Origin: Micromonospora sp. R77
GTDB taxonomy: Bacteria > Actinomycetota > Actinomycetes > Mycobacteriales > Micromonosporaceae
Length of the DNA stretch: 64,000 nt
Reading direction: 5' to 3'
Assembly: GCF_022747945.1 (NCBI RefSeq)
Contig: NZ_JALDST010000001.1
Location: 62,001-126,000 of the forward strand
Shown: in pieces, positions 8,184 to 16,655 of the stretch
How positions within the stretch are numbered: position 1 is the first letter of the stretch
Layout: each line of letters starts with the position of its first letter
Notes under the pieces: generated by a model
Database searches by the model: none
What the model was told of the DNA's origin: nothing
The model's input: only the letters and a program-made list of their open reading frames with translations
Program-made: the position numbers and the translations under genes

Positions 8184-9781
8184 GTGACACCGGACGACAG
8201 CACGCCCACGCCCCGACGGGGCCGGGTCGTCATGCTCGTCGACAACCGGGTCGAGGGCGACTCCCGGGTGCAGAAGGTCGCCCGGTCCGCCGCCGAGGCG
8301 GGCTGGGACGTCACCCTGCTCGGCCGGTCCCCGCACGGCGGGGAGGTGACGTGGCGGCTCGGCGCCGCCGAGGTACGGCTGCTGCCGGTGCCGGACCCGC
8401 TGGACCGCCGCCGGCACGAGTTCCGCCGCTCCTGGCTGCGGTGGCCGCTGGCGTACCGGCCGGGTGGGATCGCCGAGCACCGGGCGCACCAGGTGCGCGG
8501 CTGGCAGGCCGACCTGACCGTCGAGGCGGCGCTGCTGGAGCAGCGGGCCCGCGCGGGTGCGCTGGACGGCGCCGACTGCGCCGGGCCCGGCGCCGGTTGC
8601 GGGTGCGGTCGACCGCCGCCCGGCTGCTGGAGCGCTGGGTGTGGCTGCGGACGAAGATGATGCACCGGGTCCGCAGCGGCCGGAAGTTCCGCAACCCGTG
8701 GGACCGGGCGTACACCCTGTTCTGGCAGGTGGTGCGGGGGACCGCGCGTGGCGGCGGCTGGAGCCCGGCCTGTGGGACTACGAGCTGGCCTACGGCCCCG
8801 AGCTGGACCGGTTGCGCCCCGACCTCATCCACGCGCACGACTTCCGGATGCTCGGCGTCGGTGCCCGCGCCAAGATCCGGGCCGCGGCGCGGGCCGCCGG
8901 GTCGCGCTGGTCTGGGACGCGCACGAGTTCCTGCCCGGCCTGCGACCGTGGCGCGACCACGCCCGCTGGCTGCCGGCCCACCGCGCCCACGAGCGGAGTA
9001 CGCCCCGTACGCCGACGCCGTGGTCACCGTCTCCGCCGATCTGGCCGAGCTGCTGCGCCGGGAGCACCGGCTGCCGGAGCTGCCGGCGGTGGTGCTCAAC
9101 GCGCCGGCGGTCGAGCACCGCCCGGCCGGTGCGGCGCCGCCGCCGGACCTGCGCACCGCGTGCGGGCTGACCGGCGACGTGCCGCTGCTGGTCTACAGCG
9201 GCGCGGCGGCCCCGCAGCGCGGCCTGGCCACCCTGGTCGACGCGTTGCCCCGGCTGCCCGGGGCCCATCTCGCGCTGGTGGTCAACCCGGCGCTGCGCCA
9301 CGTCGCGCAGCTCGCCGAGCGGGCCGACCGGCTCGGGGTGGCCGACCGGCTGCACGTCCTGCCGTACGTGCCGCACTGGCAGGTGGTGCCCTTCCTGGCC
9401 GGCGCGGACGTCGGGGTCATTCCGATCCACCACTGGCCCAACCACGAGATCGCCCTGATCACCAAGTTCTTCGAGTACGCCCACGCCCGACTGCCCGTGG
9501 TGGTCAGCGACGTCCGCACCATGGCCGCCGCCGTCCGGGAGACCGGTCAGGGCGAGGTGTTCACCGCCGACGACGTCGACGACCTGGTCCGCGCGGTCAC
9601 CACCGTGCTGGCCGACCCGGGTCGCTACCGGGCCGCGTACGACCGGCCCGGCCTGCTGGCCGGCTGGACCTGGCCGGCGCAGGCCGAGGTGCTGGAGCAG
9701 GTCTACCGCCGGCTGCTGCCCGCCGCGCCCGGCACCGTCGGCACCGCCGTCCCCGAACCCGCCGAAGGAGCGCTCCGATGA
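8184..9781 (+). pseudogene. Family 4-type glycosyltransferase, frame broken at four points (probable sequence errors)
   Basis: GTG at 8184 follows GAGGAG. The first frame reads RVVMLVDNRVEGDSRVQKVARSAA, the usual start of GT4-like enzymes, and the last (from about 8995) reads VLNAPAVEHRP, LLVYSGAAAPQRG, FLAGADVGVIPI and ITKFFEYAHARLPVVVSD, the nucleotide-sugar-binding half with the E of FFEY. Continuity needs frame changes near 8572, 8748, 8900 and 8994. Each is repaired by restoring one C or G in a run (GCC to GCCC, CGT to CGGT, GGG to GGGG, CGG to CGGG), giving roughly 530 residues. The stop overlaps the next gene's start (ATGA), so the two act as one unit, probably in cell-surface glycan synthesis. 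Confidence 0.8.
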
Positions 9782-11436
9782 CCGCGCCCGACGTCAGCGT
9801 CATCGTCCCCGTCTTCGACACCATGCCCTACCTGCGCACCTGCCTGGACTCGCTGCTGGCGCAGACCATCGGGCCCGACCGGATGCAGATCGTGGCCGTC
9901 GATGACGGTTCCACCGACGGCGGCGGGCGGCTGCTGGACCGGCTCGCCGCCCGGCACCCGGGCCTGGTGACCGTGGTCCACCAGGCCAACTCGGGCGGTC
10001 CCGCCGCGCCCTGCAACCGGGGTCTGGAGCTGGCCACCGGCCGGTACGTCTTCTTCCTCGGCTCCGACGACCACCTCGGGCCGGAGGCCCTGGAACGCCT
10101 CGTCGCCGCCGCCGACCGGTACGGCTCCGACGTGGTGCTCGGCAAGGTGGTCGGGGTCAACGGCCGGCACATCTTCGCCGACGTCTTCGCCGGCGGCAAC
10201 GTCGTCGACGTGGACCTGTTCGACTCCGCGCTGCCCTGGTCGCTCGCCAACACCAAACTGTTCCGCCGGGACCTGGTCGACGCCCACCGGCTGCGTTTCC
10301 CCGAGGACATGCCGGTGCTCAGCGACCAGCCGTTCACCCTGGAGGCCTGCTACCGGGCGCGGCGGATCACCGTGCTGGCCGACTACGACTACTACCACGC
10401 GGTACGCCGGCTCAACGCGCGCAACATCACGTACCACAGCCGGGTGGAGGCGCGGCTGGCCAGCGTGGAGCGGCTCTTCGCGTTCGTCGCCGACCTGATC
10501 CCGGCCGGTCCGCGCCGCGAGGCGGTGCTGCGCCGGCACGTCGGCCTGGAACTGGCCAACCTGGTCGGTGACGACTTCCGGCTGCTGGACCGGCCCACCC
10601 AGGAACAGGTGCACGCGACGGTCCGTCGGCTGGTCGAGCGGCACGTCACCGACTCCCTGCGGGACCGGCTCGACATCGAGGCGCGGCTGCGGCTCGGCGC
10701 GGTGACCACCGGCGGGGTGGACGACCTGCTGGCCGTGATCGCGCAGGACGCCGAGCACGGTGTCCCGCCGACGGTGGTCCGCGGTGACCGCTGGCACGCC
10801 GGCTATCCGGGGGCCGACCGGTGGGCCGACGTCACCGACGTGCGGGCGGCCTGGCTGGCGAAGCTTGACACCGTCGCGGTGCACTGGACCGACCGGGACA
10901 CCCTGGCGGTGACCGCCCGCAGCCCGTACCCCGGTTTCGCGGTCGACGGCGGACCGGTCCGGCTGGTGGCCGGGCACCTCGCCGGCACCACCCTGCTGGA
11001 CGCCACCGACCCCACCGGCCGGACCGTCCGCACCGACTTCCCGGTGCAGCGGCTCCTCGCCGCCAGCGCCGCGACCGGGCAGCGGCACCCGGTCCGCGCG
11101 GAGCTCACCGGCGCGTACGGCCGGGGCAGCGCGCCGGTCCGCGCGCCCCGGCTGGCCGCCGGCCGCCCGCGCCTGCTGCGGCACGGGTTCCGGCTGTACG
11201 GGGTGGCCGCGACCGTCGACCGGCGCAGCGGGCAGCTCGTCCTCTCGGTCGTGCCGGTGACCGTCCGTCAGGTGACCGCCCGGCTGGCCCGCCGCTTCCG
11301 GCGTGACCCGGCGGCCTCCGCGAAGCGGCTCCCGGCGGCCCGGCCGGCGGAATCCCCGGCGGCGGGCGTGACCGCGCCGGGGACCCACGCCGAGCCGGGC
11401 CGGGCCGAGGTCGGTCAGCTCACCGTCACGTCCTGA
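9778..11436 (+). CDS. Family 2 glycosyltransferase with long C-terminal extension
   Basis: 552 residues, ATG preceded by GAAGGAG and overlapping the previous stop. The first 230 residues form a GT-A domain: VSVIVPVFDTMPYLRTCLDS, VAVDDGSTDGGG, the NSGGPAAPCNRG loop and FFLGSDDHLG, which carries the metal-binding DxD-like acids. A helical part follows, then a beta-rich tail (about 350-500) and a basic end. The layout resembles glycosyltransferases of teichoic-acid or capsule-like polymers, where the tail helps bind membrane or polymer. Acceptor and donor cannot be read from sequence. It converges with the inulin locus, the stops being some 20 bases apart in overlapping sequence. Confidence 0.87.
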   Translation: MTAPDVSVIVPVFDTMPYLRTCLDSLLAQTIGPDRMQIVAVDDGSTDGGGRLLDRLAARHPGLVTVVHQANSGGPAAPCNRGLELATGRYVFFLGSDDHLGPEALERLVAAADRYGSDVVLGKVVGVNGRHIFADVFAGGNVVDVDLFDSALPWSLANTKLFRRDLVDAHRLRFPEDMPVLSDQPFTLEACYRARRITVLADYDYYHAVRRLNARNITYHSRVEARLASVERLFAFVADLIPAGPRREAVLRRHVGLELANLVGDDFRLLDRPTQEQVHATVRRLVERHVTDSLRDRLDIEARLRLGAVTTGGVDDLLAVIAQDAEHGVPPTVVRGDRWHAGYPGADRWADVTDVRAAWLAKLDTVAVHWTDRDTLAVTARSPYPGFAVDGGPVRLVAGHLAGTTLLDATDPTGRTVRTDFPVQRLLAASAATGQRHPVRAELTGAYGRGSAPVRAPRLAAGRPRLLRHGFRLYGVAATVDRRSGQLVLSVVPVTVRQVTARLARRFRRDPAASAKRLPAARPAESPAAGVTAPGTHAEPGRAEVGQLTVTS

Positions 11437-13835
11437 GACTCGCCGACCGCGTCGAAGACGTTCACCCCGAACCGGCCGGTGGCGTACGTGCCGTCCAGCA
11501 CGTCGATCACCGGCGTCGCCCCGGCGTCCAGCCAGACCTGGAGGCGCGGACCGGCGGCCACCACCCGCAGGTGGTACGTCCGCCCGGGCACGATCGGCGT
11601 CGGGTAGGTGGCGATGTCCCGGCCGGGCCGCCAGAGCTTGACCAGGCCGTCGGTGTCGATGTTGGCGGTGTAGTGGCCGGTGCCGTCCGGGGTGGCCCGG
11701 AAGGTCAACCCGGCGGCCCGGCCGGCGAGCACCCGCAGGTCGCCCTGGTAGGTGAAGTCGCCGCCGGTGCGCTCGGCGAGCCGGAACCCGTTGTCCATCC
11801 GCCGGCCGCGCAGGCCGCCCGCGGTGACCGTCCACTCCCCGGCCACCGGGTTCCACCGCTGGTCCAGGTTGGTGCGGAAGCCGACGGCGTCGCGCCGGAC
11901 GTTCTGCACCACGGCCGCCCCGGCGAAGACGTTCACCCCGAGCCGGCCGGTGGCGTACGTGCCGTCCACCGCATCGATCACCGGGGTCGCGCCGTGGTCC
12001 AGCCACACCCGGATCCGCGACCCCGTGGCGTTCACCTTCAGGTGGTACGTCCGGCCCCGGCTGATCGGCGTCGGGTACACCGCGATGTCCCGGCCGGGCC
12101 GCCAGAGCTTGACCAGCCCCGCCGCGTCGACGTTGACCGAGTAGCCGCTGCCGTCGGGGCCGGCCCGGAAGGTGAGGGCGGCGGCCGCTGCGGTCTCCAG
12201 CCGCACGTCGGCCTCGTAGTCGAGGTCGCCGCCGGTGCCGGCGCTGAGATAGAAGCCGTCCCCGGTCGCCTCGCCGCGCTTGCCGCCGGTGACGTCGGTC
12301 CAGGAGCCGCCGACCGCCTGCCACGGGCCGGGTAGGTTGCTCTCCAGCGTCGGCTCGCCCCGGCCCCAGGTGGAGCCGATCCGGTGCAGCGCCAGCGAGA
12401 CCACCTTCACCGCGCCGCCCTCGGCGACCAGCCGCACCCCCTGGCTGGCGGGGGCGGAGTCGAACGTGACGTTGTCGGTCCAGGAGAGCCGCCCGTCGCC
12501 GCCGAAGATCTCCAACTGGCCCCGGTCGACCAGCAGGTGCAGCTTCACCCGGCCGCCGGTGGCCGGCAGCGGCGCCCCGTCGAGGGTCTGCGCCAGCCGG
12601 TCGTAGCTGACCGCCCGGTCGTACGTGCCGTCGGCGCGGGTGTGCAGCCGGAAGCCGAACCGGGTGGCGGTGCTGGCGGCCAGGTCGAACTCCGCCTCGA
12701 TCTCGTAGGTGTCGGCGCTGACCCCGGCCAGCGGGTCGGTGATCGGATCGGTGGTCACCGTCCGGTCGGTCCAGCTCTGCGAGCCGCTGCGCAGGGTGGC
12801 CAGTTCGGCGACCGGGGTCCGGGTCAGCCGGACCCCCTCCGGCCAGGTACGCAGTCCGAGCCGCACCGGGAAGGAGGCGTTCCCGGTCCAGGTCGTGCCG
12901 TGGTTGGAGGGCTGCCAGACCAGCTGCACCACCCGGTTGTCGGGCAGGTTCGAGAAGGTGAGGCCGGCGTAGAAGGTGCCCTTGTCGAAGGTGGCGCCCT
13001 GGTCCATCCGCTGCGGGGTGGCCGAGTCGGGGGTGAAGGTGACGCCGTCGAAGGAGCCGACGACGTACTCGCCGCTGGCGTCGGTGAGCACCCACTTGGT
13101 CGGGCCGGTGCCGTCGAGCGGCAGGGCGAAGAAGTCCGGGCACTCGACCAGCCAGTCCGCGGCGTGGCGGCTGCGGAAGGTCCAGTCGCGCAGGTTGGGT
13201 GAGGTGTAGAAGTGGGCTGCGTTGCCGCCGTTGTCCGACCAGACCACCATGACCCACCGGTTGGTGGCCGCGTGCCAGAAGACCTTCGGGTCGCGGCTGT
13301 TCGCCGGCATCGAGATGACCTTGCGCCCGCCGTCGTAGTTCTGGAAGGTCCGCGCCCCGTCGTTGCTGTAGGCGATGCTGACTCCGTTGGTGCCGGTGAA
13401 GACCACGATCGGGGCGTCGGTGCCGGTCTTGAGCCCGGAGGTGTTGGCGGTGTCGACGACCCCGCCGCCGGACCAGAGGTCGCCGGGGTGCACGCCGGGC
13501 TCCAGGGCGATCGGCTTCTGCGTCCAGTGCACCAGGTCGGGGCTGGTGGTGTGTCCCCAGTGCATGGTGTCCCAGCCCAGCCCGTGCGGGTTGTGCTGGT
13601 AGAAGAGGTGGTACTCGCCGTTGTACCAGAGCGGGGCGTTGACGTCGTTCATCCAGCCGGCCCGGGAGCTGAAGTGGAACTGGCCGCGCCCGGGCTCGTC
13701 GTAGCCGGTGCTCGGGTAGGGGAACTCGGGGTAGTCGCCGGGCGTTCCGGCGGTCGCCGGCACGCCGGGCAGCAGCGCCAGGACGGTGACCAGCAGCGCG
13801 AGCAGCGTCCCGCGCCGGGTCCGCGCCGCCGTCAC
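11415..13835 (-). CDS. Secreted GH32 beta-fructosidase (inulinase/levanase type) with two C-terminal lectin-like domains
   Basis: 806 residues from a GTG whose bases overlap the upstream stop (GTGA). A Sec signal (LLALLVTVLALLPGVPATAG) is followed by the five-bladed GH32 propeller. The nucleophile is D64 in WMNDVNAP, the transition-state stabiliser D182 in SRDPKVF and the acid/base E231 in ECPDFF, so all three catalytic sites are intact. A beta-sandwich follows (about 345-490), then two roughly 150-residue laminin-G/concanavalin-like copies (about 500-650 and 655-806) sharing GLVKLWRPGRDIA and GTYATGR. They probably bind polymer. Family substrate: beta-2,1 or 2,6 fructans, acting outside the cell. 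Translationally coupled to the inulin fructotransferase gene. Confidence 0.93.
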   Translation of the reverse strand: MTAARTRRGTLLALLVTVLALLPGVPATAGTPGDYPEFPYPSTGYDEPGRGQFHFSSRAGWMNDVNAPLWYNGEYHLFYQHNPHGLGWDTMHWGHTTSPDLVHWTQKPIALEPGVHPGDLWSGGGVVDTANTSGLKTGTDAPIVVFTGTNGVSIAYSNDGARTFQNYDGGRKVISMPANSRDPKVFWHAATNRWVMVVWSDNGGNAAHFYTSPNLRDWTFRSRHAADWLVECPDFFALPLDGTGPTKWVLTDASGEYVVGSFDGVTFTPDSATPQRMDQGATFDKGTFYAGLTFSNLPDNRVVQLVWQPSNHGTTWTGNASFPVRLGLRTWPEGVRLTRTPVAELATLRSGSQSWTDRTVTTDPITDPLAGVSADTYEIEAEFDLAASTATRFGFRLHTRADGTYDRAVSYDRLAQTLDGAPLPATGGRVKLHLLVDRGQLEIFGGDGRLSWTDNVTFDSAPASQGVRLVAEGGAVKVVSLALHRIGSTWGRGEPTLESNLPGPWQAVGGSWTDVTGGKRGEATGDGFYLSAGTGGDLDYEADVRLETAAAAALTFRAGPDGSGYSVNVDAAGLVKLWRPGRDIAVYPTPISRGRTYHLKVNATGSRIRVWLDHGATPVIDAVDGTYATGRLGVNVFAGAAVVQNVRRDAVGFRTNLDQRWNPVAGEWTVTAGGLRGRRMDNGFRLAERTGGDFTYQGDLRVLAGRAAGLTFRATPDGTGHYTANIDTDGLVKLWRPGRDIATYPTPIVPGRTYHLRVVAAGPRLQVWLDAGATPVIDVLDGTYATGRFGVNVFDAVGESQDVTVS

Positions 13836-15037
13836 GGGGTGGCCCGGAAGGCGTAGTTCGTCGTGTACGCCTGGAGCTGCGCGGCGGTGCCGCTGTCCAG
13901 CACCCGGGTGCCGGTGCTGGTGGCGTCGAGCACCACCGTCTTCACCGCCACGTTGGCCACCGTGTGGTTGGTGGCGATCACGTTGCCCGCGCCGCCGGCG
14001 ACCAGGATCATCGTCGGCGTCGCGCCGGCCGGGGCGATCTTCGCGGGGTCGACGTACCAGGCGATCAGGTTGCCGGTGACCAGGTTGTTGTCGCCGCGCA
14101 GCTGGATCACCCCGAACAGGTCGTCCCGGCCGTTGCCGTACGGCTGCATGGGTCCCCACGGCTCGGCCTCGCGGCGCAGGTGGTTGCCGCTGACCAGGTT
14201 CTCCTTGTTCAGCCCCTCGAAGACGATCATGCCGGGATAGAAGCCGTGCAGCCGGTTCGCGGTGATCGACGAGCGGTTGGTGTTCTTGAACTGGACGGCG
14301 CTCTTCCCGCGCGGGAAGATGTTGTTCGCGGTGACCAGCAGCCCCTCGTGCCCCTCGGCGAAGAGCGAGTAGCCGACGTAGCCGGCGCCGATCAGGTTGT
14401 CGGTCACCTTGGACGCCTGACCGGAGCCGATCAGCTCGACGCAGTTGCCGCACTCGGCGATGAAGTTGTCGCTGACGCTGAGCGCGTCGGCGTTGCGCAC
14501 CACCAGGGCCCGCTCCAGATAGACGAAGCCCATCCGTTCGATCCGGAAGGCGTCGTTGTCGGTGTCGACCAGGATGCCGACCTTGCCGTTGCGGTAGGAG
14601 TTCTGGTTCGGGGTGAAGCTGACCCCGTCGAGGCAGAAGTTCTCGAAGACCACCGCGCTCAGCCGAGGGTTGCCGGTGCGGGCCACCCGGAACGCCTCGG
14701 CCTTCCCGTCGGTGTTCTCCACCCGGATGCGGCTGCCGCCGGGCCAGATCTCCCACCAGCTCGACGTGTCGCCGGAGTTGTAGCGGATGCTGGAGGAGGT
14801 GAAGCCGTGCCCGGAGCCCTTGATGGTCAGGTAGCTGACGTCGACGTCGACCCGGGTACGCAGTGGATAGTCGCCCGGCGGCAGATAGATCACCGCGCCG
14901 GGCTTGCTCGACTGGCTGGGCTGGCCGGCCTTGATGTCGGCGATGATGCTGTTGATCACGGCACCGACGTCGGTGAAGCAGGTGACGCCCGGGTTCCCGG
15001 GCACGGTCCAGGTGGTCACGTCGTAGACGGTCGACAT
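13832..15037 (-). CDS. Inulin fructotransferase, GH91 (difructose-anhydride-forming)
   Basis: 401 residues. The opening YDVTTWTVPGNPGVTCFTD, PGAVIYLPPGDYPLRTRV and IKGSGHGFTSSSIRYN are the blocks I remember from published inulin fructotransferases, and repeated short beta turns (DNLIGAGYVGY, ANNIFPRGKSAV, ANRLHGFYPG) fit the right-handed beta-helix of GH91. These enzymes cut terminal difructose units from inulin as a cyclic dianhydride (DFA I or DFA III); which product is made cannot be told by eye. ATG 15037 has AAGGGGAG upstream. The protein has no signal peptide of its own, although homologues are secreted; a Tat leader lies in a separate ORF directly upstream. An in-frame TGA about 25 bases before the ATG blocks a direct fusion. 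Confidence 0.9.
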   Translation of the reverse strand: MSTVYDVTTWTVPGNPGVTCFTDVGAVINSIIADIKAGQPSQSSKPGAVIYLPPGDYPLRTRVDVDVSYLTIKGSGHGFTSSSIRYNSGDTSSWWEIWPGGSRIRVENTDGKAEAFRVARTGNPRLSAVVFENFCLDGVSFTPNQNSYRNGKVGILVDTDNDAFRIERMGFVYLERALVVRNADALSVSDNFIAECGNCVELIGSGQASKVTDNLIGAGYVGYSLFAEGHEGLLVTANNIFPRGKSAVQFKNTNRSSITANRLHGFYPGMIVFEGLNKENLVSGNHLRREAEPWGPMQPYGNGRDDLFGVIQLRGDNNLVTGNLIAWYVDPAKIAPAGATPTMILVAGGAGNVIATNHTVANVAVKTVVLDATSTGTRVLDSGTAAQLQAYTTNYAFRATP

Positions 15038-15261
15038 GGGACTCCCCTTCGAGGTCGGGCGGGCTCAGAGGACGCCGATGAGGGCGCGGTGCGAACGGGT
15101 CGGCGGGGCCGGGCGGCGGCCGGCACCGTCGCTTCCGGGGCCGGTGTGACGGCGGGGGCGGCGACGGCCGCGGGGGTCGCGGTGAGCGCCGCCGGGAGGG
15201 CGGCGGCGCCGAGGCAGAGGGCCCGCAGGAGGGTACGGCGGGGCAGGTGGGCTGGGCTCAT
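15016..15261 (-). CDS. Orphan Tat signal-peptide ORF upstream of GH91
   Basis: 81 codons; ATG 15261 follows GGAGAG. Residues 1-35 are a complete twin-arginine leader: LPRRTLLRALCLGAAALPAA, then a stretch ending in AVAAP. After it the frame gives a low-complexity Ala/Pro tail with no domain and overlaps the GH91 start by 22 bases. In the GH91 frame the same DNA would give RSHRALIGVL then TGA, so a single lost base in this stretch would shorten the product but not fuse it to GH91. Either it is the detached export signal of GH91, split by more than one sequence error or a real rearrangement, or a small exported peptide. I think the first is likelier. Confidence 0.5.
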   Translation of the reverse strand: MSPAHLPRRTLLRALCLGAAALPAALTATPAAVAAPAVTPAPEATVPAAARPRRPVRTAPSSASSEPARPRRGVPCRPSTT

Positions 15262-15318
15262 GGAACTCTCCGATGCTGGGGTGCCGGCACGGGCCGGGAC
15301 GGTCGGGGAGAGTGACGA

Positions 15319-15377
15319 AACGATCGGTTCATCGATCGTTAACACGTGTTAGTACTCCGCGCCCCGTACCCTGTCAA
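15319..15377 (-). promoter_or_regulatory. GH91-GH32 promoter with two LacI-like operators
   Basis: Read on the minus strand: -35 TTGACA (15377-15372), 17 bases, -10 TACTAA (15354-15349). Overlapping and following the -10 are a perfect 12-base palindrome TAACACGTGTTA (15340-15351) and a dyad AACGATCG-N6-CGATCGTT (15319-15340). The layout is a strong promoter blocked by a repressor at the start site, fitting the adjacent divergent LacI gene. Confidence 0.72.
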
Positions 15378-15395
15378 GACACTGACCGCGACCGA

Positions 15396-15401
15396 TAGGC
15401 T
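15396..15401 (+). promoter_or_regulatory. -10 element of the leaderless lacI-type gene
   Basis: TAGGCT ends six bases before GTG 15408, so transcription should begin at or next to the start codon. The matching -35 region (about 15373-15378) overlaps the -35 of the divergent GH91 promoter, so the two promoters compete for space. Confidence 0.5.
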
Positions 15402-15407
15402 CGGCCG

Positions 15408-16418
15408 GTGACCGCCGAGCGCCCCGCCCGACCGTCCCAGCGGGACGTCGCCCGGCTGGCCGGGGTGTCCCGCACGACGGTCTCCTTCGTGGTCAACGGG
15501 GTGACCGACGTGGCCATCTCCCCCGCCACCCGGGCCAAGGTCTGGGCGGCCGTCGAGCAGCTCGGCTTCCGCCCCAACGAGCTGGCCCGGGGCCTGCGCT
15601 CCAGCCGCAGCACCGTGCTCGGCCTGGTCACCAGCGCCATCGCCACCACCCCGTACGCGGTGGGGATCATCAAGGGCGCGCAGGAGGCGGCGGCCCGGCA
15701 CGGGTGGACGTTGCTGATCGTGGACACCGACGGCGCGGGCGAGCCGATGCTGGCCACCGCCGCCGCGATGACCCGCTGGCAGGCGGCCGGCCTGATCCTC
15801 GCCACCGACCACCACCGCACGCTGACCCTCGCCGGCGACCTGACCGGGTTGCCACCGACCGTCCTGGTCAACTGCGTCGACGCCGACGGCCGGCTGCCGG
15901 CCGTGGTGCCCGACGAGCGACAGGGCGGCCGGCTCGCCACGGCCACCCTGATCGAGGCGGGTCACACCCGGATCGGGCTGGTCAACGGCCCACCCGACTA
16001 CCCGGCCTCGGCGGGCCGACTGGCCGGTTGGCGGGACGCGCACGCCGCCGCCGGGCTGGCGGTCGACGAGCGGCTGGTCCGGGTCGGCGACTGGTGGCAG
16101 GAGTCCGGCTACGCCCACGCCGCCGACCTGCTCGACCTGCCCGACCCGCCGACCGCGCTGTTCTGCGCGAACGACTGGATGGCGATGGGCGCGTACGACC
16201 TGCTGCGCGAGCGCGGCCGGCGCATCCCGGCCGACGTGGCGGTGGTCGGCTTCGACAACCGCGAGGAGATCGCGGCCCACCTCCGCCCGGCGCTGACCAC
16301 CGTCGCCCTCCCCTACCGGGAGATGGGCCGCCGCGCCGTCGACCACCTCGTCGCCGGCACCCTCCCCGCCACCCCCGAACTCCTCCCCTGCCCCCTCATC
16401 CCCCGCGCCTCCCACTGA
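15408..16418 (+). CDS. LacI-family transcriptional regulator 1 (inulin/DFA locus)
   Basis: 336 residues from a GTG. The N-terminal helix-turn-helix reads [20 protein letters not shown] with the hinge helix [10 protein letters not shown], followed by a periplasmic-binding-protein fold: [34 protein letters not shown] and [23 protein letters not shown]. Such proteins bind a sugar and release DNA. It lies between the divergent GH91/GH32 pair and the ABC importer, so both are likely targets; the ligand is probably DFA, a fructo-oligosaccharide or fructose. It resembles the second LacI protein at 21030 in length and in the ATTPxA..II.GAQE block, so the two may be paralogues. Confidence 0.9.
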   Translation: MTAERPARPSQRDVARLAGVSRTTVSFVVNGVTDVAISPATRAKVWAAVEQLGFRPNELARGLRSSRSTVLGLVTSAIATTPYAVGIIKGAQEAAARHGWTLLIVDTDGAGEPMLATAAAMTRWQAAGLILATDHHRTLTLAGDLTGLPPTVLVNCVDADGRLPAVVPDERQGGRLATATLIEAGHTRIGLVNGPPDYPASAGRLAGWRDAHAAAGLAVDERLVRVGDWWQESGYAHAADLLDLPDPPTALFCANDWMAMGAYDLLRERGRRIPADVAVVGFDNREEIAAHLRPALTTVALPYREMGRRAVDHLVAGTLPATPELLPCPLIPRASH

Positions 16419-16517
16419 CCCGTTTGCGTCTCCTTCCACCCGGATCCCGACGCAAAGCTCTTGATCACGAGGGCGAGGGGGGCGGGGCGGGGTCGCGGAA
16501 ATTTACCGGTTCGACAC

Positions 16518-16577
16518 TTGACCGCCACAGGACGCGCTCTTAGGCTCTGCCAAAAGCTTTTGCCAAAAGGTTTTGGC
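16518..16577 (+). promoter_or_regulatory. ABC-importer promoter with tandem operators
   Basis: -35 TTGACC (16518-16523), a 17-base spacer, -10 TAGGCT (16541-16546). Immediately downstream are the palindrome CAAAAGCTTTTG (16551-16562) and the dyad GCCAAAAGGTTTTGGC (16562-16577), back to back over the expected start site. They look like tandem LacI-type operators, in an A/T-rich patch unlike the surroundings. Their sequence differs from the operators before GH91. Confidence 0.72.
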
Positions 16578-16655
16578 ACTGGTCAACCGCACCCTCACCA
16601 CGCGCCCCGGCGCGCGCCCCCACGCGCCCGGCGAACCCCTGAACGGAGCAGCATC

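Noticed and set aside
8570..8995. Programmed frameshifting in the glycosyltransferase gene
   Set aside because: Four shifts in one gene with no slippery heptamer or structure; single-base run contractions explain all.
8184..11436. A complete polysaccharide or natural-product gene cluster around the glycosyltransferases
   Set aside because: Only two transferases are present; neighbours are an exporter and the inulin locus, with no polymerase, flippase or synthase.
9703..13257. Very long open frame of over 1100 codons on the minus strand opposite a glycosyltransferase and through GH32
   Set aside because: It is a compositional shadow; residues are Arg/Gly/Pro-rich with no domain, while the other frames give GT2 and GH32 with catalytic motifs.
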